The notes: generated from the sequence alone by a model not told the origin. A DNA stretch of 37,564 nucleotides from Chloroflexota bacterium (GCA_016234555.1 JACRBJ010000017.1:1-37564); one strand, 5' to 3'; numbered from the stretch's first letter, positions 1 through 8,453 are shown. Translations and numbers: made by a program.

Positions 1-753
1 GAGCCAGGAGGAGTAGTTGCCTTTGTAGGGGATGCCGTAGCCGCGGTCGAGTTCGAGGATCCAGCCTGCCACGTTGTCGAGGAAGTAGCGGTCGTGGGTG
101 ACGGCGATGACGGTGCCTTTGTAATCGCGCAGGTGATGTTCGAGCCACGCCACGGACTCGGCGTCGAGGTGGTTGGTAGGCTCGTCGAGCAGAAGAACAT
201 CGGGTTCGGTGAGCAGCAATCGGGTGAGCGCGACGCGGCGCTTCTCTCCGCCAGAGCAGACCTTGATGGGCGTATCGCCCGTGGGACAGCGCAATGCTTC
301 CATCGCCACTTCGAGATGTGAATCAAGATTCCAGGCGTCGTGCTTGTCGAGTTCCTCCTGCAGTTTGGCTTGCTCGGCGACGAGGGCGTCGAAGTCGGCG
401 TCGGGCTCGGCGAATTTGGCGTTGACCTCATCGAAGCGCGCGAGCATATCGACGATGGGCTGCACCGCCTCTTTGACGACTTCGATGACGGTCTTGGTTT
501 CATCGAGTTTGGGTTCCTGCTCGAGCAGACCGTAGGTGTAGCCTTTGGCTTGCGAGATCTCGCCGATGTAGTCTTTGTCGATGCCTGCCATGATGCGCAG
601 CAGGGTGGATTTGCCCGCGCCGTTAAGACCGAGCACGCCGATCTTGGCGCCGTAATAGAAGCCGAGCGAGATGTCGCGCAGGATCTGTTTGTTGGGAGGG
701 ACGATACGTCCCACTTTGTTCATGGAGTAGATGACGAGGGATTCGTTTGACAT
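1..753 (-). CDS. ettA: EttA, energy-dependent translational throttle ABC-F ATPase (N-terminal part only)
   Basis: This is the first 251 codons of an ABC-F ATPase; the rest lies beyond the left edge (EttA is normally about 555 aa). EttA-type proteins bind the ribosomal E site and gate elongation according to ATP/ADP level; they have no membrane partner. Visible in this first ABC domain are Walker A (GLNGAGKST), the signature (CSGGEKRRVAL), and Walker B with the ABC-F hallmark (LLLDEPTNHLD). A typical switch-His segment (AVTHDRYFLD) follows, and then the tail GIPYKGNYSSWL that leads into the linker. The ATG at 753 is the natural family start (MSNESLVIYSMNKVG). A TACAAT box about 47 bases upstream (801-806, minus strand) can serve as the -10 element. 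The 5' end of this gene is duplicated, in decayed form, at 2435-2483. Family assignment is secure; choice of EttA among ABC-F members rests on the N-terminal sequence. Confidence 0.93.
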   Translation of the reverse strand, partial: MSNESLVIYSMNKVGRIVPPNKQILRDISLGFYYGAKIGVLGLNGAGKSTLLRIMAGIDKDYIGEISQAKGYTYGLLEQEPKLDETKTVIEVVKEAVQPIVDMLARFDEVNAKFAEPDADFDALVAEQAKLQEELDKHDAWNLDSHLEVAMEALRCPTGDTPIKVCSGGEKRRVALTRLLLTEPDVLLLDEPTNHLDAESVAWLEHHLRDYKGTVIAVTHDRYFLDNVAGWILELDRGYGIPYKGNYSSWL

Positions 754-831
754 GGTTTTTGGGAGGTTGGTAAATTGGTAGATTGGGATTTGATGGGCGT
801 ATTGTATCAGAGATGGTGAATGGCGCTTTGG

Positions 832-1746
832 CTATTGCCAGCCTTTTCGCTGAATCCATTTGCGCGTTGACCGTGTTTGACTGAGCGCTGACTGCACAGG
901 TTGTTCGAGAAATTCCCAAATCGTTTCAAGGACACTTTGAAAACCTTCCACTTGCGTATTGTCCAATTCCATCTTGCTCAAGAAATTTGTCCAACGGGCT
1001 TGGCTTGTGCGGGCAAAATCAGCGGAAAGCGAAAGAGGGCATTCATTGGGGATTTCCGTATCCCTTCTCTTGAAAGTCGTTTCGATTGCTTTTTGCAAAG
1101 ACCCGCCGTCGAACTCGAATGTTTCCAACATCAGCCAAAGATCGTAGTAGTCCTTCATGCGGCTGTTCAGGTCGCCGTGACGGATCATGGCGTGGAATTT
1201 CTCAGCCACCACGGCCTCTTTTGGATACCCTTTCATGCGGACAGTTTTGAGATCAGACAGAATGTTTGGGTATTCGATGGGTTCGGCTTTCGACGCAAGT
1301 TCGTCTGAAAAGCCGATGTCAATTTGAACGGGAATGCGGGTGCGTTCCAGCAGGGCAATCAACTTTACGCGGATGCCCTGATAGTCGGCGTCGATCTGCG
1401 TTTCCTCCACCGAAACGGACTGTGGATCCAAAACAAGCCCGTCTTCAGGCGCGGACACTTCAATCACTTCATCCATGATCTTCAAAAGAGTTGCACGGTT
1501 GCCTGATACATAGCCGCGAAAATCAATATCCCGCGTGGGACGGCGCAGGGGCAGGTTCCAGACATAAAACAACAAGCCGCCTTTGAGAATGAATTTATCG
1601 GCATAGCCCGTCTTCGAGAGCCGATACAGAAACCGCTCCATGGCGTAATACTGGAGGACTTCCGCAAAGGGACGGTTCATTTCGTCGGCTTGATTTCGCA
1701 AGCGAGCCAGAATGGACGCGGGAATGTTTTTGACAGGCTCTTTCAC
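832..1746 (-). CDS. abiEii: AbiEii/AbiGii-family nucleotidyltransferase toxin (type IV TA)
   Basis: A 304-aa protein of the AbiEii toxin family, the usual length. These toxins are DNA-polymerase-beta-fold nucleotidyltransferases that arrest growth; characterised relatives modify tRNA 3' ends. Motif I is visible as LKGGLLFYVWN followed by RRPTRDIDF, where the TRDID acids bind metal. A second acidic strand (VQIDIGF) and the C-terminal helical motif VVAEKFHAMI with SRMKDYYDLW are also typical. The start overlaps the stop of the upstream antitoxin gene by four bases (ATGA), so the two are translationally coupled with antitoxin first, as in known abiE operons. Expression should follow the operator at 2352-2383. 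All key catalytic residues appear intact, so it is predicted to be active. Confidence 0.9.
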   Translation of the reverse strand: MKEPVKNIPASILARLRNQADEMNRPFAEVLQYYAMERFLYRLSKTGYADKFILKGGLLFYVWNLPLRRPTRDIDFRGYVSGNRATLLKIMDEVIEVSAPEDGLVLDPQSVSVEETQIDADYQGIRVKLIALLERTRIPVQIDIGFSDELASKAEPIEYPNILSDLKTVRMKGYPKEAVVAEKFHAMIRHGDLNSRMKDYYDLWLMLETFEFDGGSLQKAIETTFKRRDTEIPNECPLSLSADFARTSQARWTNFLSKMELDNTQVEGFQSVLETIWEFLEQPVQSALSQTRSTRKWIQRKGWQ

Positions 1747-2333
1747 AGCAGCGCCTCCAGATATGGACGCATGACCTTCTCCACGCGGTTGATGCGGGCA
1801 TATTCCATCAGCAGGGATATGTTGACCTTTGGCTGCCTGAGATAGTCCTTGACGGCTTCGAGCGCCACATCCATGCCAATCTTCTCGCGGAACTTGAAAC
1901 AGTCGGCGATGGTTTTCTCGCGGTCGTAGATTTTGACCTTGACCCCGTCCAGTTCGTGCTCAATGATACCTGCCTGATAAGCCTCCACCGAAAAATGAAA
2001 AACGCGGATGGGGGGATAACCGATCCTGGGCGTTTTGACGTCGCGCGGCAGGGCAAAATAGACCTGATGCGGAATCTGCGTGGTCAGTTCGTGGAAATAC
2101 AGCGCGGAGATGAGACAGAACACCGCCCTCGGCACGCGCAGGCTAAGGTTCACAAGGTCGGGATTCCCTGGCATGGGGGTATCGCTCAGGCGATAAATTC
2201 CCTGTGCCTCGCGGACAAGTTCGCCCGTTTTGACCATCTCGTACAGCGTGTGCTTGGGCACACCCAACTCAATGGCTTTCGAGGCGCGCAGGATGCCGCT
2301 GTGATCGGTGAAGATTTGTTTGTAATCTGCCAT
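1743..2333 (-). CDS. abiEi: AbiEi-family antitoxin / transcriptional autorepressor
   Basis: A 196-aa protein matching AbiEi antitoxins: an N-terminal winged-helix segment (ILRASKAIELGVPKHTLYEMVKTGEL, then LVREAQGIYRL) and a C-terminal antitoxin domain (VPRAVFCLISALYFHELT, then KIYDREKTIADCFKFREKIG). AbiEi neutralises AbiEii without a stable complex (type IV) and represses its own promoter by binding inverted repeats. I choose the ATG at 2333 (MADYKQIF) rather than the in-frame ATG at 2360, because a TATAAT box lies only six bases before 2333 and the longer form would have to start upstream of the transcript. No Shine-Dalgarno sequence is present, consistent with leaderless translation. Confidence 0.88.
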   Translation of the reverse strand: MADYKQIFTDHSGILRASKAIELGVPKHTLYEMVKTGELVREAQGIYRLSDTPMPGNPDLVNLSLRVPRAVFCLISALYFHELTTQIPHQVYFALPRDVKTPRIGYPPIRVFHFSVEAYQAGIIEHELDGVKVKIYDREKTIADCFKFREKIGMDVALEAVKDYLRQPKVNISLLMEYARINRVEKVMRPYLEALL

Positions 2334-2339
2334 AGTGGG

Positions 2340-2383
2340 ATTATACAACAAAAATACCACATTTTTATAAAAATATGGTATTT
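2340..2383 (-). promoter_or_regulatory. abiE promoter with palindromic operator
   Basis: On the minus strand a perfect TATAAT (2345 to 2340) sits six bases before the abiEi ATG, placing the transcription start at or next to the start codon. Immediately upstream, 2352-2383 is a 32-bp nearly perfect inverted repeat. Its arms read AAATACCA and TGGTATTT around an AT-rich centre, with a single mismatched pair. It fills the space between the -10 and -35 positions. Known AbiEi proteins repress by binding inverted repeats in this position, so this is the likely operator; binding itself is inferred. Confidence 0.75.
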
Positions 2384-2434
2384 CAGGAAAACTAAAAACT
2401 TGCCCACTGTTTGTTTTGAACGCTGCGCGCGATG

Positions 2435-2483
2435 CGTCCCATTTTGTTTATGGAGTAGATGACGAGGGATTCGTTTGGTATGG
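2435..2483 (-). pseudogene. Decayed duplicate of the ettA 5' end
   Basis: These 49 bases match 707-755 (start of ettA) with only a handful of differences. Read on the minus strand they encode the same opening residues (xPNESLVIYS), but the ATG has become ATA. Reading then runs into unrelated sequence after about 16 codons. A 19-bp segment of the ettA promoter region, GGGCGTATTGTATCAGAGA, is likewise present at both 795-813 and 2599-2617. The abiE pair therefore lies between two copies of the same chromosomal sequence. Confidence 0.75.
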
Positions 2484-2671
2484 GGGGGCCGATAGTAGAT
2501 AAGTAGATATTAGATGATTAGTTGATCATGGTGATTGAGTAGCCCCGAATGATCACTTCGGCAGGCTCAGTGCAAGTTTAGAGGGGCGTATCGAAATCGG
2601 GCGTATTGTATCAGAGAGTGGGGAGGAATGAAGAATGCGGAATGAAAAATAATGAATGGTTTTTTGGTATG

Positions 2672-2727
2672 AAAAACACCGCCTCATTCGACGGGGAGGT
2701 TGATACTATTTCAAAGGGCGGGTGTTT
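2672..2727 (-). terminator. Probable intrinsic terminator of the 1646-aa gene
   Basis: On the minus strand, arms AAACACCCGCC (2727-2717) and GGCGGTGTTT (2683-2674) pair with one bulge. A smaller internal hairpin (CCTC/GAGG) lies in the loop, and the 3' arm runs into a T-rich tract. It lies about 80 bases after the stop of the large gene, on the correct strand. The loop is long, so strength is uncertain. Confidence 0.5.
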
Positions 2728-2805
2728 GGACTGGTAACCCGCATGGAGATTAATTGCCGTGCTAATTTTGCAAAGGTTTTTCAGTTACATGACTTGTATT
2801 CTATT

Positions 2806-5800
2806 CTACTGGTCTAGTTCAAAATAAATGACTTGAGAGAAAAATTGATCAATGCTCAATTTAGGAGTTATATATGTAGCCTCTACATATTTCACATCAT
2901 CTAGATTGAGAACAGTAATAAAACTTTCTTGTTTACCAAGACCATTTAAGGATGTTCCAATAGAGATACCTCCACCATCTGTGACAATATATCTATCATG
3001 AAATTTGTCTTTATCTCCTTCATATATTGAGCTATGAATTACAACGAAGGTCGGCGGGTAAGTTTGGTTGCTGATTTTTTCCCAAGAAGCTAGTAACTTT
3101 GCTTTCGCATTTCGTCGATTGTTTTTCTTTACTTCAGGCGAATAATTAATTGTTGGGGTAAAACCAAAAGCTTTTCCTGAACTGATAATTTTTACCTGCA
3201 CATCTGCTGGAATGCACTGAAGTATCCACATTTGTTCTTCGTCAAAATAAGGGTCGCAAATCGAAACATAGCTTTTAGCGTTATTCTGTAACCAGTTTTT
3301 TATCCAAGAAATTGCACGGTTTCGCTCACCGACTCTGAACAATTCCTTGCTAACTGATAAACCTTGAAAATTAGCTTTCATGTTTTCGGGTATTTTTATT
3401 AATGGCAATATTTGGCTTCCAATGCCATATACCACTTTGCTGTTTTCAATAATTGATCTTAATATATTGGAAGACTCCCGAGATCGTGCCGATTCAGGGC
3501 ATTGAAGTAATGTCACTTCAGAAACCCATTCCACTATTTTAAGCGTTGTGTCATAGTTAAGCTGTGCACCTGAAGCCACCCAATCTAATATGGTTTTGTC
3601 TGTAAATGAACCACTTTTTTTGCTTGCGACTGTCTTGAGCATTTTGTTTATTGCTTCATTCATTATGTCATCGTCAAATGAGGCATCTTTAAACTGGGCA
3701 GTTAACTTATGAGGAGATCTCGCTAAATCGAAGGCCGTATTTTTAACTTCCAATTCGTGTCCAGTTTTTGGGTCTTCAATTCTTTCCGCAATCTCGGACG
3801 CAACAGTCTTATCAAGTTGATGAGCCATTTGAATCAACGACGCTAGGACTGTATCTTTCTTTATTCCGTCAAGAGATTTTGATAAGGTAACGCCCAATCT
3901 AATCGCTTCCTCCATCCCAGACGTATTATTAAGTTTACTGTAACTTTCGGCAATCATTTCTAGGCGGTTGATTCTATCTTTAGTGTTTGGAATTTTCTCT
4001 ATGAACTGAAAGGCTTCGTCAATTAAAGTAGTAGCTATTTGATTTTCCATATCCCGGAAATCTTTAGCGACCATACTCATTACTAATACTTGGTCAGCAA
4101 TATTTTTAATGCCTTTTGCATCTTGAACAATTTGATTGTGATTTCTTTTTATCAAGTGCTTCGACTTTTTCGCCGAACGTCGTTTAGCAGACTCTATACA
4201 TGCCTTTGTCAAAATTTTATACCCTGGATGTCCAATGTTCTTAATGTCAGGTAGTTTCGTCTCGACCATTACATCAAGCCTGGCTAATATATCAAGTCTT
4301 TGTTGTTCGCTAAATTGGCTAGCCTCCAAAGCCGTTAAATTTGACAAAATCCTTGCAGACAACCAGAAATATTCATCATTGTCAATGTTTTCTATTATTG
4401 AGAGGGCTTTGTTGGCACGTTGGATGTCTATTGGAACATTTGGAGATTCTTCGTCAAAATCTTCAGAAATATTTAGCTGTAATAATACTCTTATCGCCAT
4501 ATTTGCCCACGCGAAATTTCTTTGATTATATGGCAACATCTTCACTAGTCGGAAAGCTTCCTCAGGACTATATTCATATATAGCAACAGAAATATTCCCA
4601 ATAATTCTATTTTTCAAATCAGATGGGGAAGCAATTTGTATCTCGCTAAGCACATGATCTTGGATTAACCGATCAAAGTTTTCCTTATCTCCTTTTTTAT
4701 AAAACCTTGCCAAGGCTATTTTTGAAACGATAAGGCATTTTAAGAGGCGAGAGGGCAGTAAATCAATTAGCTGGAACAGGTCATTCCAAGCTTGTTTTTC
4801 CATAGCATTATTAAGTTCTATATGCCCAGCGACTTTTACTGTTGTAAGCAACGTTTCAAGAAACATTGATCCAATTGTCTGATTTGCCAGGGCTAACGTT
4901 TCCCTAAGTGCTACTGCGTTTTGATAAAAATGTTTGGCTAACTCATGGTCAACAGATGCTATTCGAGATGACAAATCAAACGCCGCCTCAGTTTGAACCC
5001 ATGTAATGTCAATTTGTTGCCACGACAATATTAGTTTGTCAAAGAGCTCTGTTCGTTTTTGAGCGTCAAGCTCTTTGTTGTAGGAAATAATCAGTTGAGC
5101 CAATGCTTTACATAGCAGAATCGGATCGCTAATTAGTTCAATCTTTTTAAGAAAATAAGATTGAAGTTCTGGGTTTTGTAGTTTATCTGTACGATTCCCT
5201 ATCTCTAGAAGTCTTGCCAACGTCGATGATTGATCTGTGTCATCGGTAATCTTAATTAAGCCTTTTTCAATAATATTTGGGTTTATTGCAAGACGGTCTT
5301 GCTGCATATATGCTGCAAGCACTTCATGTGCGCCATCGCTTCTTCGCTTGACCGTATTTAGTAAATCTGCGAAATCTAATGCCAATTCTGGTTTTACAAC
5401 ACTCAGTGCCCTTAAGATCCTTTTGGATATATCTAGCTGGTCTGCAGATGTATCAATTAACCGTAAGAACTCGTCTTCCAGTTTCTTTTCTATGTCCTTT
5501 GATAAATTCTTGCTGTTAGTTGGATCTAATACAACCAAAGAAATCAAGAATCGTGTGTAACAGTAACACGACACGTCGGTGTCCAATGAGAGCTCTTTAA
5601 CTACATTGTAAATAGCCCAAAATCTATCCCAAGCTTCATTTGTAGAAACTGGCATAACTGCTTCAGCAAGATTTAATTCAAGCCTAACTCTTTCTTCAAC
5701 AGGAGAATGAAGGCTCGTAAAATTTGGAATATCAAATCTGTCAATAATTTTTTTGATATAGTCAGGACTGCAACTTCGAAGAGTTTCTGACAACTGCCTA

Positions 5801-7746
5801 AGGTTCCTTAAGGGAACTCTATAGCTGGCGTCAGAATTTATAACATCCAAGGTTGCTTCAATTACATCATGCAAATTCGAATCGGATTTGTTTTGCTTGC
5901 ACCATTCTCGAAGTAAAAATTCTTTTGTCTTTGTTTGTGATACGTTTTTGGCTTTAACGATAATCTCTTTTGAAGATAATTTCGTCAGCCAAGGAGAACT
6001 TAATAACGCCATTTCTTGAAGGTTTCGATTTTCGATTTTTTCAATAACACCTTCGTCTGACGTGTTTGAAGATTGTATTGAGGCAAGTGTGTATATTAAG
6101 TCTATTGCCGTTTGTGAATTGTCCTGCCCCTTCACTTTGTCAATAAGGGCTGTTGAGATATCAGGAAGAACTGGAAAAATATCAGCTGCAGTTAGAAGAA
6201 CTTCTTGAGGATCTAGATTTTTTGTGTCCAGTTTTTCGACCATCTGCTTGAGTTCATCTAGTCCGCTTCTTTGAATTGTCAAGCCTTTCTTCTCTTTGGC
6301 GATATATATTCTTCCCAATAGCCTAACTCGCAATAAGTCAAGCCTTATTGCATAGGTCAACTCTAAAGCCTTATCAAACTCGCCCATGGCAATTAGAGAC
6401 TTTACTTCACTTTCGCCAATTATTTGATTTGATAGCGATTTCAATTGAGAAGCGAGTAAAGAGGAATAGAGTACACCTAACCTGTTAGATTGTTGATAAG
6501 CTAATTGTTTGGCTTTTTCAGCAATACGTTTAATTCCTCCTAAATCCCCAGAATCGGAAATAGATTTACTGATACTAAGTGGATTTATCAAAGTTTCAAC
6601 ACCCGAGTAATCGTTTGAAATAAGGTAATATTCAGATAACAGAGTACTGGCATCAATTTCGTCTTTTCTTTCCTTATAATGAGCGATCAATCTTTCAATT
6701 GCTTTGGTTTTCAAATCCATTAATCTGTTTTGGGCAATCTTCCTAAGTAACTCCGGGAAAAATATCCATTCACTGTTTTTGCTTTGGCGAACTATTCCGG
6801 ATGTTTCAAGGAATTTGTTTATGTGTTCGGCGTCTGTTATTGTTAATTCAGAAAGGGTATTTGTCTTTAGGGGAATTACAGAAAAAGCAATCGTTGCCAA
6901 AATAAATTTTTCATCGTTGCTAGCGCTTTCCGATGTCGCGTTCCATTGAAGCTTCAATAAATCTTCGGCTTCTGGTGGCGTTTCGATTGCCCCAAAAATA
7001 TCTTGAACACCATCTAAGTGTAATTTCCGAAGTACATAAAGATACCCTGGAATACCTCCGGATATTTTTTGTATTTTATTTACGAAATCAGTTGACGCTT
7101 CAATGCCACCTTTTTCTAAATAATTTTTTATGTCCAAACTGGAAAAGGTCGTTGGCTCTTCAGATAAATAATCAAATTCTAAGATTTTATTAGTCGAACT
7201 TGATATGCTACCTAAGAAATACAAATGCCTTGAGTTAGTTTGTGGTGGGATTAGATCAATGATTCTTTCTTCGGCTTTTCCTTCAAAAGCCCACTCTAAT
7301 CCGTCAATTACAAAGTAGAAAACGGAGTTGTTTTTCTTTGCAAATTCAATGACTTTGTGAACCAATCCCTCGAAAATTATTCTCAACCTCTCTGCATCAA
7401 GGTTTGGATTATTGATGCTTAAGACTGTATCAAATGATTTTTCTCCTACTAAGGTTCCCATTTGTTGGCAAAGACTGGATAAAAATGCTGTTTGACGTTG
7501 GCACCAATAGTTATCAGTTAAAAAATAGCTGAAAGAAGTTTGAGGATTGGCTTTTACAAATTCTGCAAGATGAACGGTTTTTCCACTTCCCGAGGAGCCT
7601 CTTAGTATGATTACTTGGTTTTGAAGGCTAAACTTTTTTTGTAAATCTCTAATTTTAGGCTCAAGAGGAATCAAAGGGTTAAATGACAATTCAGGAAAAG
7701 TTGAACTTTTCATCGAGAGATCGGACATTGGTTTGTGATTTGGCAT
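2806..7746 (-). CDS. Giant STAND-type ATPase with helical repeats and C-terminal PLD-like effector; candidate anti-phage protein
   Basis: A 1646-aa protein of unrecognised family. The N-terminus is a STAND/NACHT-like P-loop ATPase: Walker A GSSGSGKT (residues 50-57), Walker B VFYFVIDGLEWA (about 142-153), a sensor-like strand RHLYFLGSIS (173-182) and the GxP motif SGGIPGYLYVL (about 229-239). Residues about 260-1475 are almost wholly alpha-helical, TPR/HEAT-like, with no family I can name. The C-terminus (about 1475-1646) looks phospholipase-D-like. It has a strand motif VSICDPYFDEEQ and then HDRYIVTD at 1583-1590, six residues, and GTSLN: the PLD pattern HxK(x)4D(x)6GSxN with Arg in place of Lys. 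One such motif per chain would imply dimerisation. The gene is much more AT-rich than its neighbours, stands alone, and starts with a strong AGGAGG four bases before the ATG. Context (AbiE, DUF559) suggests defence; function is inferred. Confidence 0.8.
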   Translation of the reverse strand: MPNHKPMSDLSMKSSTFPELSFNPLIPLEPKIRDLQKKFSLQNQVIILRGSSGSGKTVHLAEFVKANPQTSFSYFLTDNYWCQRQTAFLSSLCQQMGTLVGEKSFDTVLSINNPNLDAERLRIIFEGLVHKVIEFAKKNNSVFYFVIDGLEWAFEGKAEERIIDLIPPQTNSRHLYFLGSISSSTNKILEFDYLSEEPTTFSSLDIKNYLEKGGIEASTDFVNKIQKISGGIPGYLYVLRKLHLDGVQDIFGAIETPPEAEDLLKLQWNATSESASNDEKFILATIAFSVIPLKTNTLSELTITDAEHINKFLETSGIVRQSKNSEWIFFPELLRKIAQNRLMDLKTKAIERLIAHYKERKDEIDASTLLSEYYLISNDYSGVETLINPLSISKSISDSGDLGGIKRIAEKAKQLAYQQSNRLGVLYSSLLASQLKSLSNQIIGESEVKSLIAMGEFDKALELTYAIRLDLLRVRLLGRIYIAKEKKGLTIQRSGLDELKQMVEKLDTKNLDPQEVLLTAADIFPVLPDISTALIDKVKGQDNSQTAIDLIYTLASIQSSNTSDEGVIEKIENRNLQEMALLSSPWLTKLSSKEIIVKAKNVSQTKTKEFLLREWCKQNKSDSNLHDVIEATLDVINSDASYRVPLRNLRQLSETLRSCSPDYIKKIIDRFDIPNFTSLHSPVEERVRLELNLAEAVMPVSTNEAWDRFWAIYNVVKELSLDTDVSCYCYTRFLISLVVLDPTNSKNLSKDIEKKLEDEFLRLIDTSADQLDISKRILRALSVVKPELALDFADLLNTVKRRSDGAHEVLAAYMQQDRLAINPNIIEKGLIKITDDTDQSSTLARLLEIGNRTDKLQNPELQSYFLKKIELISDPILLCKALAQLIISYNKELDAQKRTELFDKLILSWQQIDITWVQTEAAFDLSSRIASVDHELAKHFYQNAVALRETLALANQTIGSMFLETLLTTVKVAGHIELNNAMEKQAWNDLFQLIDLLPSRLLKCLIVSKIALARFYKKGDKENFDRLIQDHVLSEIQIASPSDLKNRIIGNISVAIYEYSPEEAFRLVKMLPYNQRNFAWANMAIRVLLQLNISEDFDEESPNVPIDIQRANKALSIIENIDNDEYFWLSARILSNLTALEASQFSEQQRLDILARLDVMVETKLPDIKNIGHPGYKILTKACIESAKRRSAKKSKHLIKRNHNQIVQDAKGIKNIADQVLVMSMVAKDFRDMENQIATTLIDEAFQFIEKIPNTKDRINRLEMIAESYSKLNNTSGMEEAIRLGVTLSKSLDGIKKDTVLASLIQMAHQLDKTVASEIAERIEDPKTGHELEVKNTAFDLARSPHKLTAQFKDASFDDDIMNEAINKMLKTVASKKSGSFTDKTILDWVASGAQLNYDTTLKIVEWVSEVTLLQCPESARSRESSNILRSIIENSKVVYGIGSQILPLIKIPENMKANFQGLSVSKELFRVGERNRAISWIKNWLQNNAKSYVSICDPYFDEEQMWILQCIPADVQVKIISSGKAFGFTPTINYSPEVKKNNRRNAKAKLLASWEKISNQTYPPTFVVIHSSIYEGDKDKFHDRYIVTDGGGISIGTSLNGLGKQESFITVLNLDDVKYVEATYITPKLSIDQFFSQVIYFELDQ

Positions 7747-7823
7747 AATACCTCCTGCTCTCAGTCGCTTGCAAGAAACTTTGGAAGAATTTTCAACCCT
7801 GCCACAGCTATTGTAAAATTATA
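7747..7823 (-). promoter_or_regulatory. Promoter and ribosome binding site of the 1646-aa gene
   Basis: On the minus strand a perfect TATAAT lies at 7823-7818, with no clear -35 box, giving a predicted leader of about 65 bases. It ends in AGGAGG (7756-7751) four bases before the ATG, which fixes the start at 7746 rather than at the later in-frame Met7. Unlike abiEi, DUF559 and the ROK gene, this gene has a conventional leader. Confidence 0.6.
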
Positions 7824-7938
7824 CCCCTTGCCGATTAGTACAACATTGCACATTGCATGCGAGAACCAATCTAGACGGGGAAGGAGAGGAAGGAGGGACC
7901 TCTCCCTGATTGGCGTGATTGATCGGCGTGTCCACTTG

Positions 7939-8056
7939 CCCCTCTCCCAAGGGAGAGGGTATGGGCTTGACTTCTTTTCTGCGCCTGATGGCGTGTTCGG
8001 TTTGCAGAGCAATGCTTGGTTTCAGGATGGTTTTAGCTTCTCCCCCTTGGGGGAGA
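7939..8056. repeat. Two palindromic dispersed-type repeats in the 7747-8087 spacer
   Basis: Position 7939-7959 is a palindrome CCCTCTCCC-AA-GGGAGAGGG, and 8039-8056 is a related near-palindrome TCTCCCCC-TT-GGGGGAGA. A looser purine-rich relative lies at about 7877-7908 (GGAAGGAGAGGAAGGAGG, then CCTCTCCC). Such CTCTCCC/GGGAGAG hairpins are common dispersed intergenic repeats in many bacterial genomes. Nothing else is seen in this 341-base gene-free stretch apart from the two flanking promoters. Confidence 0.65.
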
Positions 8057-8075
8057 CGGGAGAGGGGTTTGTTGT

Positions 8076-8087
8076 TAGAATAATTCC
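8076..8087 (+). promoter_or_regulatory. -10 box placing DUF559 gene in a leaderless position
   Basis: TAGAAT (8076-8081) is followed by six bases and then the ATG at 8088. There is no Shine-Dalgarno sequence. The spacing would put the transcription start at the start codon. Confidence 0.5.
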
Positions 8088-8453
8088 ATGCCAGCCAAGA
8101 ACATCATCCCAGGTCAAAAAGTAACGAAAGAAAAACAAGAACGTGCTCGTGAACTGCGCCGAGAGATGACCCCCGCCGAAAAAATCTTGTGGGAAGAAGT
8201 GCGGGCGAATAAGCTTGGAGTCCATTTTCGGAGGCAGCAGGTTATACAGGGATTTATCGTCGATTTTTACTGTCACAAGTCCGCGCTGGTTATTGAAGTG
8301 GATGGCGACATCCATGATTTGCAGAAAGAGGAAGATGAACGGCGGGAGAAGGTGTTGAGTGAGATGGGGCTGAGGATTGTCCGCTTTGGGAATGATGAGG
8401 TGATGAAGGGGCTGTCCGTGGTGGTGGGGAAAATCAAAGCGATAATTGTATAA
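8088..8453 (+). CDS. DUF559-family endonuclease-like protein
   Basis: A 121-aa protein with the full DUF559 pattern: RARELRREMTPAEKILWEEVR, then GVHFRRQQVIQGFIVDFYCH and LVIEVDGDIHDLQKEEDERREKVL, ending LRIVRFGNDEV. The family has the PD-(D/E)XK/Vsr-like nuclease fold; the acidic residues of DFYC and EVDG are the expected catalytic positions and are present. Cellular role is not established; relatives are frequent beside mobile elements and restriction genes. Length is normal (110-130 aa). It follows the giant ATPase gene divergently and precedes a broken small ORF by 11 bases, so it belongs to the accessory island. Confidence 0.88.
   Translation: MPAKNIIPGQKVTKEKQERARELRREMTPAEKILWEEVRANKLGVHFRRQQVIQGFIVDFYCHKSALVIEVDGDIHDLQKEEDERREKVLSEMGLRIVRFGNDEVMKGLSVVVGKIKAIIV

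Larger units (their letters stand above)
2384..2805. other. Gene-free spacer between abiE and the 1646-aa gene
   Basis: No convincing ORF is present. It holds the ettA 5' remnant (2435-2483), a low-complexity GTAGAT/TTAGAT stretch (about 2493-2522), and a short element around 2545-2580 containing CTTCGGCAGGCTCAGTGCAA, which looks like a dispersed intergenic repeat. A second copy of the ettA promoter segment (2599-2617) and the presumed terminator of the large gene (2672-2727) complete it. Confidence 0.7.

Noticed and set aside
7939..8056. CRISPR-like repeats
   Set aside because: Copies are palindromic, unequal in sequence and spacing, and only two or three in number, so they are dispersed hairpins.
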